A DNA stretch of 56,821 nucleotides from Methanosphaera stadtmanae (GCA_015062805.1 SUTQ01000014.1:1-56821); one strand, 5' to 3'; shown: positions 17,981 through 27,271, counted from the stretch's first letter. Notes: a model not told the origin generated them from the letters alone. Numbers and translations: made by a program.

Positions 17981-19294
17981 ATGAAAATAGGAATTGTATT
18001 GGGAACTAGGCCTGAAATAATTAAAATGTCATCGGTTATCGATGAAATCAACAAACATGATGATGAATGTATTATTATTCACACCGGCCAGCATTTTGAT
18101 GATGAAATGTCTAAACAATTTTTTATTGATTTGAAATTACCTTTACCCAAATATAACATTGGTATAGGTTCAAACACTGCAATAAAACAGATAAGTATCA
18201 TCATCTCCGAACTTGAAAAAATCTTAATTGATGAAGAAATCGATATTGTCCTGGTTCAAGGAGATACCAATGCAGTATTAGCTGGTGCATTAGCAGCAAA
18301 CAAACTTAAAATACCAGTAGGACACGTTGAAGCAGGCCTTAGATCTTTCGATAAGGACATGCCTGAAGAAAATAATAGAATAATAGCAGATAATTGTTCC
18401 AGTTTATACTTTGTTCCTACAAAAGAAAATGCAATAAATTTACAAAATGAAGGAATAAACCATAATCTCATACACGTAACAGGAAATACTATAGTTGATG
18501 CATGTAAACGAAATTTAAAAATTGCTATGGAAAAGAGTACTGTTAAAGACATCATAAAATATGAGAAATACATAGCGCTGACTTTACACAGAGCTGAAAA
18601 TGTTGATAATCCTGAAAGATTAAAAAACATTGTTAGAAGTCTGATTAAAATTGATTACAATATTGTATTTCCACTTCATCCACATACAAAAAAATCCCTG
18701 AAAGCAAATGGTTTATATGAAAAAATCTTAACAGCACCCCATATACAGATTACAAAACCATTAGGATATTTGGACTTCTTATATTTATTGTCAAAAAGTT
18801 CTCTAGTTCTTACAGACTCAGGTGGAATCCAAGAAGAATCAATAACATTGAATATTCCTTGTGTAACCTTAAGATATAATACTGAAAGACCTGAAACCAT
18901 TTCTGCAGGAGGAAATATTTTAGCCGGAACTGAAGAAAAAGAAATTAAATACAATATTGAAAGTATATTAAATAATAAAGAAATATATGAAAAAATGGCA
19001 AATGCGAAAAATCCTTATGGGGACGGTAACAGTTCAAACAAAATATATTCTATCATTAAGGATACCTTTGATAATAATGCACTTAAAATAAAATCATCAG
19101 ATACCATATTAGATTTTGAAGGGTATTCTATGTTAAATGTAGAAGAGAATATTACAGTAAAAGAATTTGAAAAAAATAATAATAACCAAATTATTGAACA
19201 AATATTTTACAAAGGTTCACCAGAGTTTATCGATAACAATACTAATTTAAAAAATAAGACTATTATAATTAAGAAATTTAAACAAAAAACATGA
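17981..19294 (+). CDS. wecB: UDP-N-acetylglucosamine 2-epimerase (non-hydrolysing) with C-terminal extension
   Basis: 437 residues. The GT-B fold epimerase core (1-about 362) shows HTGQH, QGDTNAVLAGALAA, HVEAGLRS, HRAEN and DSGGIQEES, the UDP-binding and catalytic segments. It converts UDP-GlcNAc to UDP-ManNAc. Residues about 365-437 form an extension absent from ordinary WecB (360-375 residues): charged and Asn-rich, ending IIIKKFKQKT, with no recognised domain. It starts 8 bases after truA and is followed 6 bases later by wecC, which uses its product. Confidence 0.9.
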   Translation: MKIGIVLGTRPEIIKMSSVIDEINKHDDECIIIHTGQHFDDEMSKQFFIDLKLPLPKYNIGIGSNTAIKQISIIISELEKILIDEEIDIVLVQGDTNAVLAGALAANKLKIPVGHVEAGLRSFDKDMPEENNRIIADNCSSLYFVPTKENAINLQNEGINHNLIHVTGNTIVDACKRNLKIAMEKSTVKDIIKYEKYIALTLHRAENVDNPERLKNIVRSLIKIDYNIVFPLHPHTKKSLKANGLYEKILTAPHIQITKPLGYLDFLYLLSKSSLVLTDSGGIQEESITLNIPCVTLRYNTERPETISAGGNILAGTEEKEIKYNIESILNNKEIYEKMANAKNPYGDGNSSNKIYSIIKDTFDNNALKIKSSDTILDFEGYSMLNVEENITVKEFEKNNNNQIIEQIFYKGSPEFIDNNTNLKNKTIIIKKFKQKT

Positions 19295-19300
19295 TATGGA

Positions 19301-20599
19301 ATGATTGTAATGAATTTTGATAATACACAAATAGGAATATTTGGTTTAGGACACATAGGTCTACCTACTGCCGCAATATTAGCAAACAACAATATTCATG
19401 TTTTAGGTGCTGATGTAAACGAAAACACTGTGAAAAATATTAACCAAGGTATTTGTAATTTCGAAGAACCTGGCCTAAATTCTCTAGTTAAAGAAGCTGT
19501 GAAAAATAATTATTTAAGTGCAACAACTGATTTGGAATATGTCGCAAAAACTAGCGATATAATTATTGTGATTGTTCCTACACCAATCTTCGAAAATAAA
19601 AAGGCTGATTTAACATATGTCATTTCTGCATGTGAAAATATAAAAAAAGGACTCAAAAAAGGCAATCTTGTCATTATAGAAAGTACAGTACCTCCGGAAA
19701 CTGGATTAAATATTGTCAAACCATTACTGGAGGAATCAGGACTAATATGTGGGGAAGACTTTTATTTATCATATAGTCCTGAAAGAGCATTACCTAATAA
19801 CACAATTTACGAAATGACACATAATGCTAGAATAATAGGAGGATTCAATGAAAAAAGTGCTGATTTGACAGCACAATTATACTCATACATTACGCAAGGA
19901 GAAATTATTAAAGTAAAAAACATAACTAGTGCAGAAATGGTTAAATTGATGGAAAATACTTATCGTGATGTGAATATTGCTTTAAGTAATGAATTAGCAA
20001 AAATTTGTGAAAAAATTAATGTAAACGCCAATGAAGTAATCAGTGCTGCAAATTACCATCCTAGAGTAAATTTACATACTCCTGGCCCCGGAGTAGGTGG
20101 TCATTGTATTCCTATTGACCCATATTTTTTAATTGAAATAGCTGAAAAATATGGTGAAACTGCAACATTAATCTCCGATTCACGAATGATAAATGATAGT
20201 ATGCCCGAACATGTTTTAGACTTGTTAACCCGATTTGACAACAATGTTTCAAGTGTCAGCGTTTTGGGAATAGCATATAAGGGTAATGTGGATGATGTTA
20301 GAGAAACACCTTCAAAAAAATTAATTGAATTATTACTTGAAAATAAATATGATGTTGTTGCTCATGATCCAATGGTTAAGGATGAAATTATTGAAACATT
20401 TAATGTTAAATCTGTTGAATATGAAGAATCTTTGAAAAGTGATTGTATTATAATAATGACGGATCATGATTTATATAAAGATTTAAAGCCAGAACAAGTG
20501 AAAGATAAGTTGATTATCTCTACAAAACCAATATTAGATGGAGATGAATTCAGAGAAGCTGGAGTAAACTACCAAGCGATTGGAGATATTGTACTTTAA
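19301..20599 (+). CDS. wecC: UDP-N-acetyl-D-mannosamine dehydrogenase
   Basis: 432 residues of the UDP-sugar 6-dehydrogenase family. The N-terminal Rossmann motif is IGIFGLGHIGLPTA, the catalytic Cys is in GGHCIPIDPYFL, and SPERALPN is in the substrate site. Directly behind wecB, it should oxidise UDP-ManNAc twice to UDP-ManNAcA. The acidic sugar could feed N-glycans (AglB is 15 kb away) or wall polymers such as pseudomurein; this is inference. Two in-frame ATGs (19301, 19310) are possible starts; neither has a strong ribosome-binding site. Confidence 0.92.
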   Translation: MIVMNFDNTQIGIFGLGHIGLPTAAILANNNIHVLGADVNENTVKNINQGICNFEEPGLNSLVKEAVKNNYLSATTDLEYVAKTSDIIIVIVPTPIFENKKADLTYVISACENIKKGLKKGNLVIIESTVPPETGLNIVKPLLEESGLICGEDFYLSYSPERALPNNTIYEMTHNARIIGGFNEKSADLTAQLYSYITQGEIIKVKNITSAEMVKLMENTYRDVNIALSNELAKICEKINVNANEVISAANYHPRVNLHTPGPGVGGHCIPIDPYFLIEIAEKYGETATLISDSRMINDSMPEHVLDLLTRFDNNVSSVSVLGIAYKGNVDDVRETPSKKLIELLLENKYDVVAHDPMVKDEIIETFNVKSVEYEESLKSDCIIIMTDHDLYKDLKPEQVKDKLIISTKPILDGDEFREAGVNYQAIGDIVL

Positions 20600-20610
20600 T
20601 AGGTTGTTTT

Positions 20611-21597
20611 ATGAAATTACTTGTATTTGAATATTCAAGCATTTGCTTGAATGAAAATTTATTATCTGAAGGGTTTAATATGTTGAAATGCATATTGAAT
20701 GATTTAGATAAAAATTCTTTTTTTGAGGTCTATTATTTAATCAATAAGACTGTCGATTCTTTTAATTATGATAATTTAAATGCAATTTACTTAAAAGATG
20801 ACTTGATGGAATGGTTAAAAAATAATTCAAAGGACTATGATTATGCATTATTCATTGCTCCGGAAGATGATTTGATTCAATATCATATTACAAAAATTTT
20901 GGAAGAAAACCGTGTGGGCATCATTGGTAGCGATAGTGTATCTTCATATATCTGTTCCAGTAAAAAATTAACCTATGATAATGTTTCTGAAGATATATTA
21001 AAAATAAATACAATCAAATATAAAAGTGAGGAACTTGACTATAAAATTATCAGCCGTGAAATTAATAAAAAAGAGTTTATTGTTAAACCAGACAATAAAA
21101 CTTCATCCGATTTGATATTTGTCGTAGATAATGAAAATACTTGTAATGAAGTTAAAAAGATGTATGAAAAATACAATATTGATTATTTATTAGTTCAAGA
21201 ATATATCAAAGGCACTCCAATAAGTGTTAGTCTGATCTGCAATAACAATAATATTATTTTCTTAAGTATTAATTCTCAAGAAATTATTCAAAATGATAAT
21301 AAAATTGGATATACTGGTTGTAAAACTCCCATTGATCATCCATTGAAAAATGAATTAACTGAAATTTCAAATAATATTGTAAAATGTATTCCTGGTTTAA
21401 AAGGATTTGTTGGAATTGATTATATAATTCAAAATGAAAAGATATATTTTGTCGAAATAAATTCAAGAATAACTACACCATACATAGTTTTACAAAAGAA
21501 TTGCAATCAAAATTTAACAAACAGCATTATTGAGTTTGTATTAAAAAATCAAAAGATTAATTTAAACTTTGAAAAACAGGGAAAATTTATTAGGTAG
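20611..21597 (+). CDS. mfnD: ATP-grasp protein, probable tyramine--L-glutamate ligase
   Basis: 328 residues with an ATP-grasp fold: a lysine-containing strand (KEFIVKPDNKTSSD near 152-165), the LLVQEYIKGTPISVSLI metal/ATP segment near 195, and the C-terminal GFVGIDYIIQN...FVEINSR catalytic strand. Its length and N-terminal MKLLVFEYSS resemble archaeal MfnD, which joins tyramine to the gamma-carboxyl of glutamate in methanofuran synthesis. The assignment rests strongly on the neighbour mfnF, 6 bases downstream, which uses this product. AGGTTG precedes the ATG. Confidence 0.82.
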   Translation: MKLLVFEYSSICLNENLLSEGFNMLKCILNDLDKNSFFEVYYLINKTVDSFNYDNLNAIYLKDDLMEWLKNNSKDYDYALFIAPEDDLIQYHITKILEENRVGIIGSDSVSSYICSSKKLTYDNVSEDILKINTIKYKSEELDYKIISREINKKEFIVKPDNKTSSDLIFVVDNENTCNEVKKMYEKYNIDYLLVQEYIKGTPISVSLICNNNNIIFLSINSQEIIQNDNKIGYTGCKTPIDHPLKNELTEISNNIVKCIPGLKGFVGIDYIIQNEKIYFVEINSRITTPYIVLQKNCNQNLTNSIIEFVLKNQKINLNFEKQGKFIR

Positions 21598-21603
21598 GTT
21601 ATT

Positions 21604-22647
21604 ATGAAAATTCTAGGATTGGATATAGGTGGTGCAAATACTGACTGCACAATAATTGAAATTGAAAATAATGAAGTTATTTCTATGAAAAATAATAGGG
21701 AATATTTCCCTATGTGGAAAAACAATAATCAGCTCCAAGAATGTTTACATAAACTAACAAAAGATGATCCTGACATTAAGGTAGTATGTGTTTCTATGAC
21801 TGCGGAACTAGCTGACGGATATTCAAGTAAAAAAGAAGGAGTTTTAGACATATCAAACCAAGTAATGAAAGTATTTGATGAAAAAGAAGTTTATTTTGTA
21901 ACTTTTGATGGTTTAAAAAGCTATACCGAACTTCAAAAAAATCCTTTGAGTGCAGCTGCCGCAAACTGGATTGGTACATCAGAATTAATAAAATATATAG
22001 AAAAAGATTGTATATTTATGGATATTGGTTCTACAACAACAGACATCATTCCAATAAAAAACAATAAAGAGCATGCATCAGGACACACAGATTTAGAACG
22101 TCTTTCAACTGGAGAACTAGTATATACGGGTATGCTTCGTACAAATTTAACATCCATTGTACATGCTGTCCCAATACATGATAAAAATACAAGAGTTAGT
22201 AGTGAACTATTTTCAATTACAGCGGATATTCATAGAATTTTGGGCAATATTAGTGAAGAAGAATACACCTGCCCAACCCCTGACGGAAATAAAAAAGACA
22301 TAACCTCATGCAAACGTAGATTAGCCAGATTAGTATGTGCCGATTTAGATACTCTTGAAGACGAAGAGATAATTAAATTAGCAAAGTATATCGAAAACGA
22401 ACAAATAAACCAGATATATGATGGACTAAAAGAAGTTGTTGAAAGAACAAAAATAAAAACCGTATTAATTACATCCATTGGCCATGGAAATCTATGTGAA
22501 ATAGCTGCCAATAAACTTGATTTAAATGTTATTTCACTAGAGCAATATCTGAATAAAAAGGCAACAAATGTGTTGACCGCAATAGGTGCTATACAAATGT
22601 ATCTTGATACTTTAAATGAAAAAATAGTTTTAATAAAAAAGATATGA
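21604..22647 (+). CDS. mfnF: MfnF: condenses gamma-glutamyltyramine with the aminomethylfuran unit
   Basis: 347 residues in the hydantoinase/oxoprolinase-related ASKHA fold: phosphate-1 LGLDIGGANTD (residues 4-14), phosphate-2 CIFMDIGSTTTDIIP near 137, and an adenosine-type VLITSIGHGN. Proteins of this type were long annotated as tetrahydromethanopterin-linked C1 proteins and are now assigned to MfnF, which makes APMF-Glu in methanofuran synthesis. The tandem mfnD-mfnF arrangement supports both calls. AGGTAGGTT precedes the ATG and overlaps the mfnD stop. It converges on carS with a single base between the stops. Confidence 0.85.
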   Translation: MKILGLDIGGANTDCTIIEIENNEVISMKNNREYFPMWKNNNQLQECLHKLTKDDPDIKVVCVSMTAELADGYSSKKEGVLDISNQVMKVFDEKEVYFVTFDGLKSYTELQKNPLSAAAANWIGTSELIKYIEKDCIFMDIGSTTTDIIPIKNNKEHASGHTDLERLSTGELVYTGMLRTNLTSIVHAVPIHDKNTRVSSELFSITADIHRILGNISEEEYTCPTPDGNKKDITSCKRRLARLVCADLDTLEDEEIIKLAKYIENEQINQIYDGLKEVVERTKIKTVLITSIGHGNLCEIAANKLDLNVISLEQYLNKKATNVLTAIGAIQMYLDTLNEKIVLIKKI

Positions 22648-22648
22648 T

Positions 22649-23221
22649 TTAATACCACACATCTTTAATATTTATTAAATATGCAAAAATATTTGCACCC
22701 AAATGTAAGAAAATACTTACCAGTAATATTATAACAATCATTTCCCAACTTAAATGAATGACTAATGAAACAAATAATAAAGAGACAACAACAAAGTCTA
22801 ATTGATCTAGAAGAGGCACTGGTTTTCCACGTTCAAAATTCATTCTTCTTTTAATGAAACTTCCTATGGCATCCCCAATTAAAGCTCCAAAACCCAATAA
22901 GAAACCGATTAATAAACCTTGAGTTATACTACCCGAAACAATTGTCATTTGTGATACGGAGATATTGAATAACCCTGAAGCAATACCCCCATCAGCTAAA
23001 AATCCCAGGATTCCACCAACGATAGTTCCTAGTAGACCACCACCAATTAAACCTCTCCATGTACAACCATCACCAATTAATCGTCGTCCATCCCATGCAT
23101 ATTTACCAAAATCTATTGGCGTTCCACCACCAAAGACCAATGCAGAACCATTAGCAAAATAGGCTGGAATCATCAAATATATCGAATACAAAATAATCGT
23201 TATTAAATCCATTTCTCTCAT
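22649..23221 (-). CDS. carS: CDP-archaeol synthase
   Basis: About 190 residues with five membrane segments. The pattern of a [10 protein letters not shown] loop, [12 protein letters not shown], and a late [14 protein letters not shown] segment identifies the CarS family. It transfers CMP from CTP to digeranylgeranylglyceryl phosphate, making CDP-archaeol for polar lipids. Possible starts are TTG 23224, ATG 23221 and ATG 23212; the central ATG is used. The next plus-strand gene is the tetraether lipid synthase, also acting on archaeal lipids. Confidence 0.92.
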   Translation of the reverse strand: MREMDLITIILYSIYLMIPAYFANGSALVFGGGTPIDFGKYAWDGRRLIGDGCTWRGLIGGGLLGTIVGGILGFLADGGIASGLFNISVSQMTIVSGSITQGLLIGFLLGFGALIGDAIGSFIKRRMNFERGKPVPLLDQLDFVVVSLLFVSLVIHLSWEMIVIILLVSIFLHLGANIFAYLINIKDVWY

Positions 23222-23523
23222 CAATCTTTATTAAATTATTAATAATATATTTTAGAATTAATTTATAAAAATTTTTCCAATTAAATAATAATTTTAGAAA
23301 TTGAAAATGATTAAAAAAAAATTCGATTAATTATTATTTTTCGTATTATGTAAATTCAAACAAATAATCACTAATAAAAATCAAGATATTAAAAAAAAAT
23401 GTTTCAATAAAGGTATATTATAGTTTAAACAAATAGAATAATTAATAGTAAATCACTTTAAAACAGTAATGTAAATAATTATTATAATTAACACAACCTA
23501 TAGGGAAATAGGGAGGTATTTGA
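23222..23523. other. Divergent intergenic region carS / tes
   Basis: About 300 A+T-rich bases between divergently transcribed lipid genes. It must hold both promoters. I see no reading frame, structured RNA or convincing operator in it. Confidence 0.5.
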
Positions 23524-25047
23524 TTGTCAATAATATCTAAAACAAAAAGTTTATGTCCAGAATGTCTAAAAATTTTGGATGCTGAAGTATACACTAAAGA
23601 TAATGCAGTATACATAACAAAAACATGCCCCGAACATGGAAAATTTGATAATACTTACTGGCATGATGAAGAAGCCTATAAAAAAGCTTTAAAATATGGT
23701 GCCAAACCACACCAACTAACTAACCTTAATGAAGAATTAAATGGAGAATGTCCTTCAAATTGCGGTTTATGTAAAGAACATGAAAGTCAAACCATCTTAG
23801 GTTTAATTGATGTTACAAACAGATGTAACTTATCCTGTCCAATATGTTTTGCTAATGCTGCAAAATCAGGAACTTTATATGAACCTTCACAAGATGAAAT
23901 TAGACAAATGCTTAGAAACCTTAGAAAAAACCAACCTGTTGCTACACCTGCAATACAGTATTCAGGTGGAGAACCTACAGTCAGAAAAGACATAGTAGAA
24001 CTCATTAAAATTGCAAAAGAAGAAGGGTTTACCCACACACAAATTGCAACCAACGGTATAGCATTAGCAAATGATGAAAATTTAGCTAAAGAATTAAAAC
24101 AAGCCGGTCTTAACACAGTTTATTTACAATTTGATGGCGTTACTGAAGAACCTTACATAAAAACACGTAATGCTAACATTTTAAGTAAAAAAATAGAAGC
24201 AATTGAAAATTGTAGAAAAGCAAGATTAGGTATTGTTTTAGTACCAACATTAGTTGAAGGAATTAACAATGACCAAGTAGGAGCCATTATCAAGTTTGCT
24301 TTAGACAATATTGATGTTATACGTGGAGTTAATTTCCAACCAGTGTCATTTGCTGGTAGAACACCTTCAGACCAAGTTGAAGAACAACGTATAACAATTG
24401 ATGACTTCATGAAAAATGTTGAAAAACAAACTGATTTCAATATTACGGAAGATGCATTTTATTCAGCATCAACTGTTGCTCCTGTATCCGATTTAATAGC
24501 AGCAATGAGCGGAAGAGAAGCGGAAGTAGCATTGACCTGTCATGAACATTGTGGAATTGGAACATATGTCTTTAAAGAAGAAGATGGAAGTGTAATTCCT
24601 ATAACAGACTTTATTGATGTAGATAAATTCATGAATTTAATAGAAAAAAGTATCCCAGATATTCAGAAAAATTCCAGAATTTCAAAAACCAAAACAATTG
24701 CACGCGCATTGAAAGAACTACCTAAAACAGTAGACACTAAAAAATCACCATCATACATAGATATTATTGACCTACTTAAAAATATTTTCATCAAACAAGA
24801 TTATGATGCTTTAGGTGACTTCCACATCAATGCATTATTGATTTCATGTATGCATTTCATGGATCCATTTAACTTTGATCAAGATAGAGTACGTAGGTGT
24901 GTAATTCACTATGCAACACCAGATGGTAGAATTATTCCGTTCTGTTCAATGAATAATATATACAGACCAAGTATAGAAGATAAATTCAATATCCCCTTAA
25001 ACTCAGAAAGAGCTAGGGAAATCTTGGCAAATTTAAATAAACAATAA
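23524..25047 (+). CDS. tes: Radical SAM tetraether lipid synthase (Tes/GDGT-MAS family)
   Basis: 507 residues. The radical SAM motif C-N-L-S-C-P-I-C gives Cys101, 105 and 108, and a YSGGEPT S-adenosylmethionine contact follows. Extra Cys groups before it (11, 14, 35 and 76, 80, 83) and at the C-terminus (RRC, FCSMN) fit the several metal centres of the MJ0619-type protein, now known to couple archaeol tails into tetraethers. The start is TTG at 23524, with GGGAGGT six bases upstream. Older annotations call it a methanopterin methylase. It sits divergently next to carS. Confidence 0.83.
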   Translation: MSIISKTKSLCPECLKILDAEVYTKDNAVYITKTCPEHGKFDNTYWHDEEAYKKALKYGAKPHQLTNLNEELNGECPSNCGLCKEHESQTILGLIDVTNRCNLSCPICFANAAKSGTLYEPSQDEIRQMLRNLRKNQPVATPAIQYSGGEPTVRKDIVELIKIAKEEGFTHTQIATNGIALANDENLAKELKQAGLNTVYLQFDGVTEEPYIKTRNANILSKKIEAIENCRKARLGIVLVPTLVEGINNDQVGAIIKFALDNIDVIRGVNFQPVSFAGRTPSDQVEEQRITIDDFMKNVEKQTDFNITEDAFYSASTVAPVSDLIAAMSGREAEVALTCHEHCGIGTYVFKEEDGSVIPITDFIDVDKFMNLIEKSIPDIQKNSRISKTKTIARALKELPKTVDTKKSPSYIDIIDLLKNIFIKQDYDALGDFHINALLISCMHFMDPFNFDQDRVRRCVIHYATPDGRIIPFCSMNNIYRPSIEDKFNIPLNSERAREILANLNKQ

Positions 25048-25391
25048 ACGCCTTTATTAATCCCCATTTTAATCTTTTTTTACATTTTATTATGAGATTA
25101 TTGTTGATAAAAAATAGTTGATTAAAATATATCTGTTTTCTGAGCAAATCATTATATTAATTTAGTGAATTGAATATTAATAGTTACAACAATAGTAATA
25201 AAATAATTTAAAAAAAATTGTATAATTACTAATAAATAGTTAAATTATTAATAATAGTAAAAAGAAAATAAAATACGTAAATTATTTTAGACTATTTATC
25301 CATTCAGAAAAAAATTAGGATAAAATAAAAAGTCTTTAAAAAGTTACAATATGTTTATTTAAAAATATTATTGAATTTTGGAGGAAAGTTT
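25048..25391. other. Intergenic region between tes and the histone gene
   Basis: About 340 A+T-rich bases. The left end has a T7 terminator; the right end has the GGAGG site of the histone gene. No further feature can be supported. Confidence 0.5.
25075..25081 (+). terminator. T7 terminator after tes
   Basis: Seven consecutive T starting 28 bases after the stop, preceded by a CCCC and T4 segment. It fits an archaeal T-tract terminator. Confidence 0.45.
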
Positions 25392-25601
25392 ATGGCAAAA
25401 TTACCATTAACTCCATTAGGCCGAATAATCAAAAATGGTGGTGCTGAAAGAGTTAGTGAAGATGCTAAAATAGCATTATCCGAATATTTAGAAGAAACTT
25501 CCACAATAATTGCTGAATATGCATTGCAAAATGCTGAAGAAAACGGAAGAAAAACTTTAAAAGCAGAAGATATAGATGTAGCATATAAAAATTTATTTTA
25601 A
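25392..25601 (+). CDS. Archaeal histone (HMf type)
   Basis: 69 residues, the usual length of a single archaeal histone fold. The N-terminal PLTPLGRIIKNGGAERVS, the long helix DAKIALSEYLEE and the final KTLKAEDIDVAYKNLF strap are characteristic. It dimerises and wraps DNA. The reading frame extends further upstream, but the true start is ATG 25392, with GGAGG seven bases before it. The stop abuts the stop of the convergent small gene with no base between. Confidence 0.95.
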   Translation: MAKLPLTPLGRIIKNGGAERVSEDAKIALSEYLEETSTIIAEYALQNAEENGRKTLKAEDIDVAYKNLF

Positions 25602-25823
25602 CTACTTCTTTTCTACACTTTTTTTAATATTTTTAAATTCTTTTTCTGACAACGATACATTTATAAAATAAATTGAATCTTTTTCTATTATTTTAAAAGC
25701 TACAACATTTAAGTTAAAAGTAAACGAATTATTGTTGAAAGCATACATTTCTAGTAATGCTATTGGAAATATTATCCTTCCATCAGCATTTATAGAATCC
25801 AATAGAAATTTTTTAGATATCAT
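25602..25823 (-). CDS. Small protein of unknown function, downstream of DUF2953 gene
   Basis: 73 residues, not firmly recognised. The N-terminal SINADGRIIFPIALLEM loosely recalls the GRIxIP turn of AbrB-like DNA-binding domains, but the rest does not confirm it. The C-terminus is lysine-rich. AAGTAGG lies a few bases before the ATG and the gene begins 6 bases after the DUF2953 stop, so it is probably the third gene of a GerW-DUF2953 operon. Confidence 0.5.
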   Translation of the reverse strand: MISKKFLLDSINADGRIIFPIALLEMYAFNNNSFTFNLNVVAFKIIEKDSIYFINVSLSEKEFKNIKKSVEKK

Positions 25824-25829
25824 AGAAAC

Positions 25830-26486
25830 CTACTTAATTATAATTTTTATTATATTTTGTAAATTTTTTCTTCTACTTATAAACAGCATTATCTTTATAA
25901 TATTTAATAAACATAGGTCAAATTTAACATTTACATCTGATTTAATTAAGAATTTATTTATTTCAGGAGTTAGATATAATTTAAAATTTAAAGGATATAA
26001 TGGTGCGGACAATGTCCACAATAATGTACATAAGTTTATAGTTAAATTATCATCTAAAAGTCCCAAATTCAAAAACACATATGATTCATCAAATTTAACC
26101 ATTTTAACAAATAAATTTATAATTGAAAATAAATCTTGTTTTGAATCATTCAGTAAAGGAATAATTTGTTTAATCTTTTCAAAAATGTCTTCATCTTCTG
26201 TTGATATTTCGTCATTTGTTTCTTCTGTTTTATTATCATTTAACTTAAATTCAATAATATTTAATGTTTTAGAAAAAAGAGTAAACTGAATTTTTAGATA
26301 AACTGATTTTTCAAGGGTAAAAAATAATAAATTAACAAATAAAAAATTTAGTATAACATTACATAAATACTCTAAATTATCATTTTTAAAAATTATATGT
26401 ATATGCCATGATTTCAAAAATATTAGAAAAAGAAATACTAATACAATAAGTAATAATACTAACAATATTTCAATAATCATGACCAT
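25830..26486 (-). CDS. DUF2953-family membrane-anchored protein
   Basis: 218 residues. One strongly hydrophobic N-terminal helix (about 4-26) is followed by a mostly soluble, lysine- and asparagine-rich body with an acidic patch (EETNDEISTEDEDIFE near 88-103) and the Y-x-x-x-N-L-G-L-L-D-D-N-L-T-I motif around 140 that recalls DUF2953 proteins. Function unknown. In Bacillus, DUF2953 neighbours GerW/YtfJ in the same way as here, which supports the call. Start ATG 26486 or 26480. A long open frame on the opposite strand is a shadow. Confidence 0.65.
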   Translation of the reverse strand: MVMIIEILLVLLLIVLVFLFLIFLKSWHIHIIFKNDNLEYLCNVILNFLFVNLLFFTLEKSVYLKIQFTLFSKTLNIIEFKLNDNKTEETNDEISTEDEDIFEKIKQIIPLLNDSKQDLFSIINLFVKMVKFDESYVFLNLGLLDDNLTINLCTLLWTLSAPLYPLNFKLYLTPEINKFLIKSDVNVKFDLCLLNIIKIMLFISRRKNLQNIIKIIIK

Positions 26487-26535
26487 TCAAACTCATTATT
26501 TTTAATTTTATTTAAACAATTATCGTGTAACTTTT

Positions 26536-26967
26536 TTATTTGGAATCTTCCTTTTTAATTTTTGTTTTAATCTTATCAATAGTTGAATCTGCAGGAATTT
26601 CAGTTGCAGGAGTTTCTTTAGCATTATTAATTACGCCCATTACTACTTTACTAATACCAGACAATAATCCTTCTAAAGAATCATCTTTATTGATTTGAAC
26701 TAATTCCACACCATTTGGTCCTGGAATATCTTTATAAACAATTAATAAAGCTACAGGATCAATAGAACCTCCACCACCAGTTCCTCCAATTCCTGTTTCA
26801 CTTGTTCCATTATTAGTTCCAACTCCGACACCAAAACCTAAAGCAGTTTTTGAAATAGGAATAATGATTTTGTCATTAGCCTCGATAGGAGTTCCAACAA
26901 TACTGTTTGTATTCATAACCTTTTGAATTTCACTTAAAGTTTTTTCGATTGAATTATCAAGATCCAT
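26536..26967 (-). CDS. GerW/YtfJ-family protein
   Basis: 143 residues. The domain (about 8-120) includes the V-G-x-P-I-E-x-x-D-K-I-I-I-P-I-S start, a glycine-rich loop (GIGGTGGGGS near 63-72) and a P-V-A-L-L-I-V-Y-K strand, all typical of the GerW/YtfJ fold. In Bacillus it is a sporulation/germination factor; archaea do not sporulate, so the role here is different and unknown. GAGGACTTAAT precedes the ATG. It is the first gene of a three-gene set with the DUF2953 protein and a 73-residue protein. Confidence 0.85.
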   Translation of the reverse strand: MDLDNSIEKTLSEIQKVMNTNSIVGTPIEANDKIIIPISKTALGFGVGVGTNNGTSETGIGGTGGGGSIDPVALLIVYKDIPGPNGVELVQINKDDSLEGLLSGISKVVMGVINNAKETPATEIPADSTIDKIKTKIKKEDSK

Positions 26968-27037
26968 ATTAAGTCCTCATATATATCTTATAATAAAATT
27001 TTTTATTAATCATTAAAATAGTTATGTTATAATAATT

Positions 27038-27060
27038 GTAAAAATAGTAGTTAAAAATAA
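27038..27060 (-). terminator. T-tract terminator after the tRNA pair
   Basis: Two T5 runs separated by about ten bases on the minus strand, beginning a few bases after the 3' end of tRNA-Phe. Confidence 0.45.
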
Positions 27061-27065
27061 GGTTA

Positions 27066-27138
<73 letters not shown>

Positions 27139-27153
27139 AAATAAAAAAAATTA

Positions 27154-27225
27154 TGGGCCGAACGAGATTCGAACTCGCGATCCCCTCCACGTCAAGGAGG
27201 TATCATACCTCTAGACCATCGGCCC
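27154..27225 (-). tRNA. tRNA-Val (GAC)
   Basis: 72 nt. Acceptor GGGCCGA/TCGGCCC, anticodon stem CCTCC/GGAGG with loop TTGACGT (anticodon GAC), T-arm GCGAG-TTCGAAT-CTCGT, discriminator A, no encoded CCA. The D-stem has a G-T wobble. It is the upstream member of a Val-Phe pair. Confidence 0.96.
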
Positions 27226-27271
27226 AGAAATATCTCTCTTAAAGACTAATATTATATTATTAATTTATAAT

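Noticed and set aside
25732-26289. A 185-codon open frame on the plus strand across the DUF2953 gene
   Set aside because: It is antisense to a minus-strand gene that has a membrane anchor, a DUF2953-like body and a GerW neighbour. The plus frame has no ribosome-binding site and begins inside the antisense of the 73-residue gene.
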